From Thermasporomyces composti (lineage in GTDB: Bacteria; Actinomycetota; Actinomycetes; Propionibacteriales; Actinopolymorphaceae), in assembly GCF_003386795.1 (NCBI RefSeq), contig NZ_QTUC01000001.1, positions 868,001-932,000 of the forward strand: a DNA stretch of 64,000 bases. Direction: 5' to 3'. The position numbers were made by a program, and so were the translations under genes. The notes under the pieces were generated by a model that did not search any database, was not told where the DNA came from, and saw nothing but the letters and a program-made list of their open reading frames with translations. Positions 42,173-51,064 of this stretch are shown in pieces; within the stretch, counting starts at the first letter, position 1, and the number at the start of each line of letters is the position of its first letter.

Positions 42173-44364
42173 GTCGGCTGCTCCCGCGTCGGCATGGGTG
42201 AGCCCGGACCGAGCAGCGCCTCGCGGAACCTCGGCTCGACCACGGACCAGTCGTAGCGCTCGACGACGTAGTCGCGCGCCTCGGCTCCCGCCCTGTCCCG
42301 CCGCTCCGCGTCGGCGTGGGACAGGATGCGCTTGGCCGCCTCCTCGACGCTGCCGACGACCCAGTCGCTCGGGAAGATGCCTCGGGCGCCGTCGTAGGCG
42401 GCGTAGAGCGGCCAGTCGCGGATCACCGGGACCGCGCCGGAGGCCGCCCCCTCGGTGGGACCGACCGGGAAACCCTCCCGTCGGCTGGCGCTCAGGATGA
42501 AGCCGGCGTCGCGCAGTGCCTCCGGAAGGTCGTTGGTGTAGGGGACGTAGACGATCCCGTCGCGGACGTCGTCCTCCTGGGCCCGCGCACGGAACCGATC
42601 GCGGTACCGCAGCGCGCCGAGGTGCTGGTGGTCGGAGAAGTCGTGGCCGATCAGCATGAGCCGCCAGCGTCGATCGACGGCTCGGAGCTGAGACAGCACC
42701 TCCAGCGCCCAGATCGGGTCCTTCACTCGCTGGGCCCACCCCACCATCGCCACGGTGCGCTCGGCGCCGGGGCGCTTGGGCAGCCCGAATCGCCGCAGCC
42801 GCATCTCGTTGGGCACGACATGGATGCGATCCACCTGGGCCAAGCCGGGGACGGCGCGCTCGACGAGCTGGCGCACGTGGTTGCCGACGAAGATCACATC
42901 GGAGACCCGTGACCAGTCGATCATGTGGGGCTGGGGTGAGATCGCCTCCAGACTGTGGAATCGGACGACGAGACGGGCCTTCCTCGGCGCGTGGATGGCG
43001 ACCCACTGGGCGGCGTTGTCACACCAGTCCACGAAGATCGTCTCGGCCCAGTCCAGGAGCTCGACGTCGCTCTCGCTCAAGCCCGGCACCTCCAGACCGA
43101 GCGCGTCTCGGAGCCGGTCGCCGATGAGGATGGGCCGTTGGTGCCGACGTGGCGGCGCTCCCGGTTCCCGGAGGTAGAGCACCCGCAGGTCGACCTGGTC
43201 GTCTCCGGCGAGTGCGCCGATGATGCCCTTGGTGAAGTGCGGATAGTCACCGGGGACGATCAGCAGCCGATGTGGCCGGCGTCCGGCGGTCGAAGCCACC
43301 GAACTGGCGACTGAGGTGGGCGCGCCAGCCGTTCGCCGCGCCGAGGCGACCGTCTGGTCGGCGAGCAGCCCGCTCATGCTCCCGGACGGCGCGCCCAGGG
43401 CACGGTAGGTCTGCGACTCTCGCAGCGGCGCCAGGAAGCCAGCGGGGTCTGACACGAGAGGGCTGACGAGGACGTCGGCGTGCAGCTCGCGGTGGAACAC
43501 CGCGTCGGTGACCTCCATCACCAGCGGCACCACCTCGTCCACCCGACCGACCCGGAGAGCATCGTCGGCGTGCCTCATCACGGCGCGCACCCGCTCAGCG
43601 AGATCACCGGGATGCTCGCCGCTGACGATGCGGAGCGTCGCCTGCTGCAGGCGCAGGCGATCCCGGGTCGTCTCCGGCAGGTCGAGGCCCAGAGCGGACC
43701 GGACGATGGAGTCGGCTGCGTCGAGCATGTTGTGGCGCCGCAGCGTCTGCACGAGGGTGAGGACCTCGCTGACGTAGTGCCGCACGGCGGGGTCGTCGGG
43801 GTCGGCCTCGACACGCCGCCAGGCCTCCACCACCTCTGACGGATCGACGCCGACCTTCCCGGTCCGCAGGACCCGCTGCAGCGGGGCCACCGCGCGGATC
43901 AGCTCCAGACGGGTACGGAGTCGGGGGTCGTCCGCGAGCATGACCTCGGCTCGGGGATTGAGCTGACCGGCCCGTCGAGCGGCCGGTAAGGCGGTCCGAT
44001 CCGCCGCCACGATGAGGTCGGCGTTCTTGGCCCTCCGACGCAGCCACGGGTCATACCGCGCGAGCAGCCAGGTCCGGCGTGGCGGCGTGGCGACCCGCAC
44101 CCACGCGCGCACGACGGCGTTGCGGGCGACCACCCGGGCCCAGTCCGCGGAGAACCTGGGCACTTTGGCGCCATTGCGTCGGCCGGACAGGCTCATGCGC
44201 AGGCGGCGCGCCTCGACGCCGTCGACGACGTCCATCCCGAGCTCGGCTGGATCGCCGGTGGATGCGATGCGGACGGTGAAGCCGGACGTCTTCAGCTGCC
44301 GAACCAGTCTCGTCACGACCGGATGGTTCGTGCGATGGCCGGTGATGAGAAGGATGTCCGTCAC
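42169..44364 (-). CDS. large GT4-like glycosyltransferase
   Basis: The product has 731 residues from GTG 44364 (AGGGAAG ahead; the frame is open 42 codons further upstream). The N-terminal half has GT-B-like pieces (VTDILLITGHRTNHPVVTRL) and a helical middle that looks like tetratricopeptide-like helices. The C-terminal half is a recognisable GT4 catalytic part: HRLLIVPGDYPHFTKGIIGAL, VAMVGWAQRVKDPIWALEVL, RLMLIGHDF and SRREGFPVGPTEGAASGAVP with the donor-binding E-x7-E arrangement. It converges with the two-domain transferase. The substrate is unknown. Confidence 0.78.
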   Translation of the reverse strand: MTDILLITGHRTNHPVVTRLVRQLKTSGFTVRIASTGDPAELGMDVVDGVEARRLRMSLSGRRNGAKVPRFSADWARVVARNAVVRAWVRVATPPRRTWLLARYDPWLRRRAKNADLIVAADRTALPAARRAGQLNPRAEVMLADDPRLRTRLELIRAVAPLQRVLRTGKVGVDPSEVVEAWRRVEADPDDPAVRHYVSEVLTLVQTLRRHNMLDAADSIVRSALGLDLPETTRDRLRLQQATLRIVSGEHPGDLAERVRAVMRHADDALRVGRVDEVVPLVMEVTDAVFHRELHADVLVSPLVSDPAGFLAPLRESQTYRALGAPSGSMSGLLADQTVASARRTAGAPTSVASSVASTAGRRPHRLLIVPGDYPHFTKGIIGALAGDDQVDLRVLYLREPGAPPRRHQRPILIGDRLRDALGLEVPGLSESDVELLDWAETIFVDWCDNAAQWVAIHAPRKARLVVRFHSLEAISPQPHMIDWSRVSDVIFVGNHVRQLVERAVPGLAQVDRIHVVPNEMRLRRFGLPKRPGAERTVAMVGWAQRVKDPIWALEVLSQLRAVDRRWRLMLIGHDFSDHQHLGALRYRDRFRARAQEDDVRDGIVYVPYTNDLPEALRDAGFILSASRREGFPVGPTEGAASGAVPVIRDWPLYAAYDGARGIFPSDWVVGSVEEAAKRILSHADAERRDRAGAEARDYVVERYDWSVVEPRFREALLGPGSPMPTREQPT

Positions 44365-44631
44365 TTTGTCTTCCCTGCCCGGACCGAGGACCCGCCACGC
44401 ACCACGGGCGGCAAGATTATCGGGCTGTGCCTCGGGGTGAGCTCGCCCGACGACGGTGGTCCTCACGAAGGACGCGTTCACCGAGGCCAACGTTCCCGGC
44501 GGACGCCTCCTCGTCCGGGATCGGCTCCGTCCGATCGACCTGGGCGAGCGTCCAGCGGGCCGACCAGGACCCGAAGTCGGGCGACGCGAACCGGCGGACG
44601 CTGCGGCCGACCCGCGCAGCTGACCAGGGCC

Positions 44632-45525
44632 TCACATCCGGTCGGGCGCGGGGAGTCCACACCAGGCGAGGGCGCGACCGGCGACGACGCGGCTCGCCTC
44701 GGCCACGAGGAGCCGGGCACTGTGCGCGGGTGACGGCTCCTCGTCACCCCGAGGCAGCGGGCCCGCGCCCGCCTCGAACCTCTCCACCGCCGCCAGGAAA
44801 CGGGCCACGTACGCGTCGAACGCCCGGGGACGCGCGCGCCCGCTGAGGTACCGCGCCACCACGCCGGGATAGTCGGCGAGTACACAGATCAGCTGGCGCG
44901 ACTCCTCGGCTTCGAGCGCGGCGGGGTCCAGCCGCTCCGGGTCGCGATGCACGCCGAGCGCGTCCCCCGCTCGGAGCAAGCCGGCCAGCCGCGCGTGGGC
45001 GTACCGCAACGCGTCTCCAAGCCTCGGCGATAAACGGTGGCGTGGGCCGCGCGCTGCCTCGTCCTCCGCCACGGTGGCCTGCCCTGGCGGTGTGCCGTAG
45101 CTGGGCCCGGCGCGGAGGATCTCCCACACGATCGACGCGAGCGCGCCACCGCTGAGGCGGAGGTTGACGAACCCGGCCTCGGCCCAGCTGGCGTCCACGG
45201 CGTCGAGACGTTCCAACCGCTTCGCGACCAGCTCCGCCAGTCGGCTCGCCGTCAGCCGCGTGTCGGGGACGTCACCGGTGTGCGAGCGACGGCTGATCGA
45301 CTGGTCAGCCTGGTCGATCGAGGACGAGCCGGAGGCGCTACGGGCTGTGGCGAGAAGTGGCCCCACGGGAAACGCCAGGTCACCCCGCGTGCCGGGGCGC
45401 TCGCCTACGTGGGTCGGTGGGACGAGCCGAATGCCGGCGCGCGGGTCGGTGTCGCACCGCGTCGCGTCCGGGACCACCTCGATGAAGGCGACGCGGATCT
45501 CGTCGGCCAGCCGGTCCAAGACCAC
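44632..45525 (-). CDS. nrtL: ArgS-related anticodon-binding protein, no catalytic core (NrtL-like)
   Basis: A 297-residue protein with pieces of arginyl-tRNA synthetase at both ends. The N-terminal part carries RGDLAFPVGPLLA and LTASRLAELVAKRLERLDAV..AGFVNLRLSG, like the ArgS additional domain. The C-terminal DALR-type anticodon domain shows LGDALRYAHARLAGLLRAG and ALEAEESRQLICVLADYPGVV. The HIGH and KMSKS catalytic region is absent, so it should not charge tRNA. Streptomyces has a similar gene directly before lysA. Here it lies next to tRNA-Arg on the opposite strand. GTG 45525 is the first start clear of the tRNA gene. The symbol is used by family analogy. Confidence 0.75.
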   Translation of the reverse strand: MVLDRLADEIRVAFIEVVPDATRCDTDPRAGIRLVPPTHVGERPGTRGDLAFPVGPLLATARSASGSSSIDQADQSISRRSHTGDVPDTRLTASRLAELVAKRLERLDAVDASWAEAGFVNLRLSGGALASIVWEILRAGPSYGTPPGQATVAEDEAARGPRHRLSPRLGDALRYAHARLAGLLRAGDALGVHRDPERLDPAALEAEESRQLICVLADYPGVVARYLSGRARPRAFDAYVARFLAAVERFEAGAGPLPRGDEEPSPAHSARLLVAEASRVVAGRALAWCGLPAPDRM

Positions 45526-45573
45526 CGCGTCAGCGTAGCCGGCTGGCGGCCTGGTACCCTTTTCGAGCCTCGA

Positions 45574-45645
45574 GCCCCCGTAGCTCAGGGGATAGAGCAA
45601 CGGCCTCCGGAGCCGTGTGCGCAGGTTCGAATCCTGCCGGGGGCG
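45574..45645 (+). tRNA. tRNA-Arg (anticodon CCG)
   Basis: A complete cloverleaf: acceptor GCCCCCG with CGGGGGC (7 pairs), D-stem GCTC/GAGC, anticodon stem ACGGC/GCCGT with loop CTCCGGA (anticodon CCG), a 4-base variable loop, T-stem GCAGG/CCTGC with loop TTCGAAT, and discriminator G. CCA is not encoded. It reads CGG, a common Arg codon at this GC content. Confidence 0.96.
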
Positions 45646-46112
45646 CCCATCGGGTGCAGCGCATCTCAGGCAACACGCCGACAGCCGCTGAGACGATTCG
45701 CTCGTCCACTGCGACGACTCGCTCGTCACGGGCAGTCAGCTATGCCCAGGGCACGTGACGTTTGACCGATTCGAGGCGTCCGGCCTCTGCGTCGTTGCGT
45801 CCTCACACCGCTCTTCGGTGTGCTCGTGGCGGTGCCTAGGGGACGACACCCAACCCGATCGCCGGTGGCCAGGGCGACCGGGACCGGTGAACCCCCGCCC
45901 TGATCGTCGGCTACCCGGTCCTCACCGAGGCCGGCAAGGACGTCTGCAACACCCACCTCATCGCACCGGTCGCCCAGTCACGTGAGCACGGTGCGCGTCG
46001 GCTGCACCACTTCGCGGCGCTGTTCAGTGACTTCGCGGCGCTGTTCAGTGACGCGGGGCGACCGCCTCTGAGCACCCCGCCTGGGCCATGATCTCGACCC
46101 ATTGCGACACGC
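45646..46112. other. gene-free region between tRNA-Arg and nrd control region
   Basis: These 467 bases hold no convincing gene. Seen: a near repeat GACGATTCGCTCGTC / GACGACTCGCTCGTC near 45692-45728, a stop-bounded stretch from about 45891 to 46090 that reads like protein (GYPVLTEAGKDVCNTHLIAP) but lacks a start, and an exact 21-base tandem repeat. It may contain a decayed gene. Confidence 0.4.
46009..46050. repeat. 21-base tandem repeat, two copies
   Basis: The unit beginning ACTTCGCGGCGCTGTTCAGT occurs twice head to tail without mismatch (46009-46029 and 46030-46050). It lies about 60 bases before the first NrdR box and encodes a repeated FAALFSD in one frame. Its role is unknown. Confidence 0.8.
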
Positions 46113-46128
46113 CCACATTTTCTAGTGT
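46113..46128 (+). promoter_or_regulatory. NrdR box 1 (upstream)
   Basis: CCACATTTTCTAGTGT resembles the NrdR box consensus (close to ACACWATATATWGTGT). It lies 32 bases, about three helical turns, before box 2; paired spacing is typical for NrdR operators. Confidence 0.7.
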
Positions 46129-46132
46129 TCTG

Positions 46133-46160
46133 TTGCAAACCCCGACACAACATGTAGTGT
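46133..46160 (+). promoter_or_regulatory. predicted nrdAB promoter overlapped by NrdR box 2
   Basis: NrdR box 2 is ACACAACATGTAGTGT (46145-46160), a nearly palindromic match to the consensus. A promoter candidate with -35 TTGCAA (46133-46138), 16-base spacer and -10 TAGTGT (46155-46160) overlaps it, so bound NrdR would block RNA polymerase. The start of transcription would fall near 46167, just ahead of the riboswitch. Confidence 0.65.
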
Positions 46161-46164
46161 CTTC

Positions 46165-46360
46165 TCCGCTGGTGGTTCGCCCTGGCCGGTTGGGCTGGGG
46201 CGAGGCAAGAGGGAACCCGGTGAGAGTCCGGGACTGCCCCGCAGCGGTGAGTGGGAACGACCGCCGTCACCGAAGCACTGGACGGGTTCGTCTGGGAAGC
46301 GACGGCCAGTAGGTCCACCGGATCGGTGGGTGCCCGCGAGTCCGAAGACCTGCCATCAGC
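46165..46360 (+). ncRNA. cobalamin riboswitch
   Basis: The conserved core is visible: a G-rich part GGGAACCCGGTGAGAGTCC, then GACTGCCCCGCAGCGGTGA (46210-46249 region), and the B12-box-like GAGTCCGAAGACCTGCCA (46338-46355). It precedes nrdA by about 75 bases, as the leader of a class I ribonucleotide reductase operon known to be B12-repressed in Streptomyces. Adenosylcobalamin binding is expected to lower nrdAB expression. Confidence 0.93.
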
Positions 46361-46414
46361 CCGTGCTCTGTCCCGAGCGCGGAAGTCCGGCGTGTCCGCG
46401 CCGGCACCAGCACG

Positions 46415-46433
46415 AGCTCACGAGGGGAGAGCT
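46415..46433 (+). promoter_or_regulatory. nrdA ribosome site inside a small hairpin
   Basis: AGCTC (46415-46419) and GAGCT (46429-46433) can pair around a 9-base loop ACGAGGGGA that holds the Shine-Dalgarno sequence; the GTG start follows at once at 46434. It is a possible part of the riboswitch expression platform. Confidence 0.5.
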
Positions 46434-48959
46434 GTGACTGTGACACGGTCTGCTGCGACACCGTCTGCTGTAACACCGTCTGCTGCGGCACCGCCCGCTG
46501 AGGGGACGACGGACACTCCACTCATTCGTCGCGACGGGACGCCGTCGCAGGCGACAAGCGCACCCATCCCGTGGACCTGGATCGAGCACGTCGTGACGGA
46601 AGCCGTCGCCGGGATCGACGACGTCGCGACCGAGCCAGTGCTCGCCGAGGTCCGTCGCACCGTCTATCCCGGCATCGGCATCGGAGAGCTGGCCACGGCG
46701 CTCATCATGGCCGCGCGCACACTCGTCGAGCGGGAACCCAACTACTCGTTGGTGACCGCGCGGTTGCTGCTCAGCAAGCTGCGTGACGAGGCGCTGTCCT
46801 ACCTCGCGGGCGAGCCGCGCCACATCAGCCACGCCGAGCTGGACTACGCGAGCTACTTCCGCGACTACCTTCGTCGGGCGATCGACCTCGACCTCGTGGA
46901 CGGGCGCCTCGCAAGCTTCGACCTCGACCGTGTGGCGGCGGCCATCCGCCCGATGCGGGACCTCGACATCGCCTTCCTGGGCCTGCAGACGCTCTACGAC
47001 CGTTACCTCCTCCACCACGACGGCACCCGCTTCGAGCTGCCACAGGCGTTCTTCATGCGGGTCGCCATGGGGCTGGCCGTGCATGAGGACGAGCGCGAGG
47101 CCCGCGCGATCGAGTTCTACGACCTGCTCTCGAGCTTCCGCTTCATGGTGTCAACACCCACGCTGTTCAACGCCGGAACGCCACGTCCACAACTGTCCTC
47201 GTGCTTCGTGACCACGGTCGAAGACGACCTGGACTCGATCTTCCAGTCGTACCGCAACAACGCCTTGCTGGCCAAGTACTCCGGAGGACTGGGGAACGAC
47301 TGGACGCCCGTGCGTGGCATGGGCGCGCACATCAAGGGCACGAACGGCCGGTCCCAGGGCGTCGTGCCGTTCCTCAAGATCGCCAACGACACCGCCGTCG
47401 CGGTCAACCAGGGCGGAAAGCGTAAGGGAGCGGCCTGCGCGTACCTCGAAACGTGGCACATCGACATCGAGGAGTTCCTGGAGCTGCGGCGCAACACCGG
47501 TGACGAACGGCGGCGCACGCACGACATGAACACCGCGAACTGGATCCCGGACGAGTTCCTGCGCCGTGTCGAGGCCAACGCGGAGTGGACGCTGTTCTCC
47601 CCGGACGAGGTGCCCGACCTCCACGATCTCTACGGCAAGGAGTTCGCCAAGCGATACCGCGAGTACGAGGAGGCCGCCGACCGCGGTGAGATCAGGGTGT
47701 TCCGCAGGGTGCCGGCCGTCCAGCTGTGGCGCCGCATGCTCACCATGCTGTTCGAGACCGGGCACCCGTGGATCACGTTCAAGGACCCGTGCAACCTGCG
47801 CTCTCCGCAGCAGCACGTCGGCGTGGTGCACTCGTCGAACCTCTGCACCGAGATCACCCTCAACACCAGCCGTGACGAAGTCGCTGTGTGCAACCTGGGC
47901 TCGGTCAACCTGGCGCGCCACGTAACCCCGGAGGGACTCGACACGGAGCGTCTGCGGGCCACTGTCGCGACGGCTGTGCGGATGCTGGACAACGTCATCG
48001 ACATCAACCTCTACACAATCCCGCAGGCACGTCGGTCCAACCTGCGGCATCGCCCGATCGGCCTGGGGATGATGGGGTACGCCGACGCGCTGCTGACTCT
48101 CGGGCTCCCAGTGGACGACCCCGCCGCCGTGGAGTTCGCCGATCGCAGCATGGAGCTCCTGTCGTACTACGCCATCGCCGCGTCGAGCGACCTCGCTGCC
48201 GAGCGAGGAAGGTACGAGACGTTCGACGGGTCGCTGTGGAGCCGGGGAGTGCTGCCCATCGACTCGCTCCGGCTGCTCGCCGACCACCGTGACGGCGACC
48301 TCGACGTCGACTACTCCACGACGATGGACTGGGCCGCGTTACGCGAGCGGGTCCGAACCGTCGGGATGCGCAACTCCAACGTCATGGCGATCGCGCCGAC
48401 AGCCACCATCGCCAACATCTGCGGCGTGAACCCCTCGATCGAGCCGCTGTTCTCGAACCTCTACGTCAAGTCCAACATGTCGGGCGACTTCCTCGTTGTC
48501 AACCCTCACTTGGCGCGCGAGCTCAAGGAACGCGGACTGTGGGACGCGGCCATGGTGGCGGACTTGAAGTACCACGACGGGAGCGTGCGCAACATCGATC
48601 GGGTGCCCGACGACCTCAAACGTCGTTACGCCACCGCGTTCGAGATCGACCCGGCCTGGTTGATCCGGGCCGCGTCACGGCGGCAGAAGTGGATCGACCA
48701 GGCACAGTCGCTCAACCTCTACGTCCACGCGCCGAGCGGTCGCAAGCTCGACGAGCTCTACCGCATGGCCTGGCGCCACGGCCTCAAGACCACGTACTAC
48801 CTGCGCTCCCGAGCCGCCACCAGCGTGGAGAAGAGCACCCTGCGCGGTACCGACGGCAAGCTCAACGCCGTTCCTGTCGTTCGACTTGACTCCGCTCACC
48901 CAGCCACGGCCGAGGCGGCCTGCCGTGTGAGCGATCCCGACTGCGAAGCGTGCCAGTGA
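46434..48959 (+). CDS. nrdA: class I ribonucleoside-diphosphate reductase alpha subunit
   Basis: The 841-residue catalytic subunit reduces ribonucleoside diphosphates to deoxy forms. An N-terminal ATP-cone ([10 protein letters not shown] to about [11 protein letters not shown]) suggests dATP control. The barrel carries the Cys of [12 protein letters not shown], the thiyl-site NLCTEI with Asn, Cys and Glu, the partner Cys in [13 protein letters not shown], the paired tyrosines of TTYYLRS, and the C-terminal shuttle CEACQ. I chose GTG 46434 (GAGGGGA ahead), because upstream codons overlap the riboswitch. It is followed by nrdB after 13 bases. Expression is likely controlled by NrdR and by the cobalamin riboswitch. 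Confidence 0.95.
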   Translation: MTVTRSAATPSAVTPSAAAPPAEGTTDTPLIRRDGTPSQATSAPIPWTWIEHVVTEAVAGIDDVATEPVLAEVRRTVYPGIGIGELATALIMAARTLVEREPNYSLVTARLLLSKLRDEALSYLAGEPRHISHAELDYASYFRDYLRRAIDLDLVDGRLASFDLDRVAAAIRPMRDLDIAFLGLQTLYDRYLLHHDGTRFELPQAFFMRVAMGLAVHEDEREARAIEFYDLLSSFRFMVSTPTLFNAGTPRPQLSSCFVTTVEDDLDSIFQSYRNNALLAKYSGGLGNDWTPVRGMGAHIKGTNGRSQGVVPFLKIANDTAVAVNQGGKRKGAACAYLETWHIDIEEFLELRRNTGDERRRTHDMNTANWIPDEFLRRVEANAEWTLFSPDEVPDLHDLYGKEFAKRYREYEEAADRGEIRVFRRVPAVQLWRRMLTMLFETGHPWITFKDPCNLRSPQQHVGVVHSSNLCTEITLNTSRDEVAVCNLGSVNLARHVTPEGLDTERLRATVATAVRMLDNVIDINLYTIPQARRSNLRHRPIGLGMMGYADALLTLGLPVDDPAAVEFADRSMELLSYYAIAASSDLAAERGRYETFDGSLWSRGVLPIDSLRLLADHRDGDLDVDYSTTMDWAALRERVRTVGMRNSNVMAIAPTATIANICGVNPSIEPLFSNLYVKSNMSGDFLVVNPHLARELKERGLWDAAMVADLKYHDGSVRNIDRVPDDLKRRYATAFEIDPAWLIRAASRRQKWIDQAQSLNLYVHAPSGRKLDELYRMAWRHGLKTTYYLRSRAATSVEKSTLRGTDGKLNAVPVVRLDSAHPATAEAACRVSDPDCEACQ

Positions 48960-48972
48960 GGAGCCCACCACC

Positions 48973-50055
48973 GTGACCCACACGATCGATCCGGACATCG
49001 TGAACACCACAGGCCTCGGCGAGATCCGACGCGGCGCCGAGCGGGTGAGCGTCGACGACAAGGCCATGATCAACGCTCGCGCCGACGTCAACCAGCTGCT
49101 TCCGTTGAAGTACTCGTGGGCCTGGGAGAAGTACCTGGCGGCATGCGCCAACCATTGGATGCCCACCGAGGTCGCGATGCAGGCCGATATCGCGCTCTGG
49201 AAGTCGCCCGACGGCCTCACCGAGGACGAGCGGCTCATGGTCAAGCGCAACCTCGGATTCTTCGCCACAGCCGAGTCGTTGGTGGCCAACAACCTGGTGC
49301 TGGCGGTCTACCGGCATCTCACCAATCCGGAATGCCGTCAGTACCTCCTCCGACAAGCCTTCGAGGAGGCCGTTCACACCCACACCTTCCAGTACATCTG
49401 TACCAGTCTGGGCCTGGACGAAGGCGAGCTGTTCAACGCCTACCGTGAGGTGCCCTCCATCGCCGACAAGGACGCGTGGGCGCTGCAGTACACCAGGAAC
49501 CTCGAGGACCCGGGCTTTCGCACCAACACGCCGGAGGCCGCCCAGGCCTTCCTGCGGGACCTGATCGCCTTCTACGTGGTGTTCGAAGGCATGTGGTTCT
49601 ACACCGGGTTCGCGCAGATCCTCTCGCTGGGGCGGCGCAACAAGATGGTCGGCATCGCCGAGCAGTACCAGTACATCCTGCGCGACGAGTCGATCCATCT
49701 GAACTTCGGTATCGACTGCATCAACCAGATCAAGCTCGAGAACCCGCACCTGTGGACGCCGGAGTTCGCCGCCGAGGTCCGCGGCATGCTCGTCGAGGCG
49801 TGTGAGCTCGAGGTCGCCTACGCACGCGACACCATGCCTCGCGGCATGCTCGGACTCTCCGCTCAGCTGTGCGAGCAGTACATGCACTTCATCACGGACC
49901 GCCGTGCCCAGCAGATCGGGCTGGACCCCATCTTCGGCGAGACCGAGAACCCGTTCCCGTGGATGGCGGAGGCCATGGACCTCCGGAAGGAGAAGAACTT
50001 CTTCGAGACCCGAGTGACCGAGTACCAGACCGGTGGCTCGCTCGACTGGGACTGA
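48973..50055 (+). CDS. nrdB: class I ribonucleotide reductase beta subunit with subclass Ic residues
   Basis: The 360-residue radical-generating R2 subunit. Likely metal ligands are Glu101 ([10 protein letters not shown]), Glu132 and His135 ([10 protein letters not shown]), Glu205 (VVFEGMWF), Glu239 and His242 ([10 protein letters not shown]). The residue at the radical Tyr position (His+4) is Phe139, and the first ligand is Glu rather than Asp. Both features, and the spacing of all ligands, match chlamydial R2 (subclass Ic), which uses a Mn/Fe cofactor in place of a tyrosyl radical. Tyr141 and Tyr234 also match pathway tyrosines of that enzyme. The C-terminus [14 protein letters not shown] has the Tyr that passes the radical to NrdA. 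It starts at a GTG with GAGGAG 9 bases ahead. Confidence 0.93.
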   Translation: MTHTIDPDIVNTTGLGEIRRGAERVSVDDKAMINARADVNQLLPLKYSWAWEKYLAACANHWMPTEVAMQADIALWKSPDGLTEDERLMVKRNLGFFATAESLVANNLVLAVYRHLTNPECRQYLLRQAFEEAVHTHTFQYICTSLGLDEGELFNAYREVPSIADKDAWALQYTRNLEDPGFRTNTPEAAQAFLRDLIAFYVVFEGMWFYTGFAQILSLGRRNKMVGIAEQYQYILRDESIHLNFGIDCINQIKLENPHLWTPEFAAEVRGMLVEACELEVAYARDTMPRGMLGLSAQLCEQYMHFITDRRAQQIGLDPIFGETENPFPWMAEAMDLRKEKNFFETRVTEYQTGGSLDWD

Positions 50056-50185
50056 CGCGCGAGTCGAGCAGGGGTGCGCCGGCGCGCCCGAGCCGGCGCA
50101 CCCCATCCCCGCAGTTGGGCCGTCCTGCCCGCCGGCATGGCGGCGCAGCGCACGAGGGCGAGAGGAACGTGGACAGCGGCTGGAC

Positions 50186-50671
50186 TTACTGGCGGGCGAG
50201 GAGGGCGTCGAGCATCGCGTAGCCCTCGACGACGCCGGCCTCCATCCCACTGGCGATCATCTGGTCCCGTGCCTCGATCGAGTCCAGGACGGACAGCGTC
50301 TCGAGGCGGGACCGCCCGTCGCCGAGGTCCTCGAACGTCGCGAACTCCAGGCTCACCATGTCCGGCATGCCCTCGTAGGTGAAGGTCTGCACGACGCGCT
50401 CGTGGGGCCGCACCTCGTGGAAGGAGCCATAGAAGGCGTACTCCTGCTCGCCTTCGATGTTGACGAACCGGTAGCTGCCACCGGTGCGTGCGTCCCAATG
50501 GTCGATCCGCGTGCTGGCCGAGGCGGGTCCCACCCACTGGGCGAAGAGCTCCGGCTCGACGTGGGCCCGGAAGACCCGCTCCGCCGGCGCGTCGAACTCG
50601 CGCGTGACCCGGATGGTCGGCAGCTGGGGGTCGACGTCGATGTGTGTCTCGTGCTTCGTCGAGGCGATCAT
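50186..50671 (-). CDS. SRPBCC/AHSA1 family protein
   Basis: A 161-residue START-like fold protein of the activator-of-Hsp90-ATPase-1-like group: IRVTREFDAPAERVFRAHVEPELFAQWVGP, GGSYRFVNIEG and the C-terminal helix GMEAGVVEGYAMLDALLAR. Such proteins often pair with an ArsR regulator and may bind small hydrophobic ligands; the true role is unknown. Its ATG overlaps the ArsR stop by 4 bases (50668-50671), with GGAG just ahead, so the two are co-translated. Confidence 0.88.
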   Translation of the reverse strand: MIASTKHETHIDVDPQLPTIRVTREFDAPAERVFRAHVEPELFAQWVGPASASTRIDHWDARTGGSYRFVNIEGEQEYAFYGSFHEVRPHERVVQTFTYEGMPDMVSLEFATFEDLGDGRSRLETLSVLDSIEARDQMIASGMEAGVVEGYAMLDALLARQ

Positions 50672-51045
50672 GATGCTGCTCCTTGGTGGCGATGGCGCGT
50701 GGTCTGGTCGTCGTCCGCGCCCTCCATGTCCATGGCCGCCAGGACCGCGTCGAGACGGCGGTACCGCTCCTCCGCGCGCCGCCGGTACTTCTCGATCCAC
50801 GCGGCCATGAGGTCGAGTACCTGCGGTTCGAGGCGGCACGGCCGGCGCTGCGCTTGGCGGCTCCGAGTCACCAGCCCGGCGTTCTCCAAGACCTTGAGGT
50901 GCTTGGAGACGGCTTGGACCGACATGTCGTAGTGCTCCGCGAGCTGGCCGACGGTCGCGTCACCGCTCGAGAGCCGAGCCACGATGTCCCGACGCGTGGG
51001 GTCAGCGAGAGCCGCGAACACACGGGACAGCTGGTCGTCGGTCAC
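50668..51045 (-). CDS. ArsR family transcriptional regulator
   Basis: A 125-residue winged helix-turn-helix repressor: FAALADPTRRDIVARLSSGD, GQLAEHYDMSVQAVSKHLKVLENAGLV (recognition helix) and a basic wing RSRQAQRRPCRLEPQ. No metal-binding Cys motif of ArsR/SmtB (ELCVCDL) is seen, so it belongs to the ArsR subgroup paired with AHSA1 proteins. The start is GTG 51045 with GAGAGG ahead. Its likely operators are the three repeats upstream. Confidence 0.9.
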   Translation of the reverse strand: MTDDQLSRVFAALADPTRRDIVARLSSGDATVGQLAEHYDMSVQAVSKHLKVLENAGLVTRSRQAQRRPCRLEPQVLDLMAAWIEKYRRRAEERYRRLDAVLAAMDMEGADDDQTTRHRHQGAAS

Positions 51046-51064
51046 CGCTCGTCCTCTCAGTTCT

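Noticed and set aside
46251-46433. N-terminal extension of nrdA
   Set aside because: The frame is open, but it runs through the cobalamin riboswitch. The GTG at 46434 has the ribosome site and begins the plausible protein.
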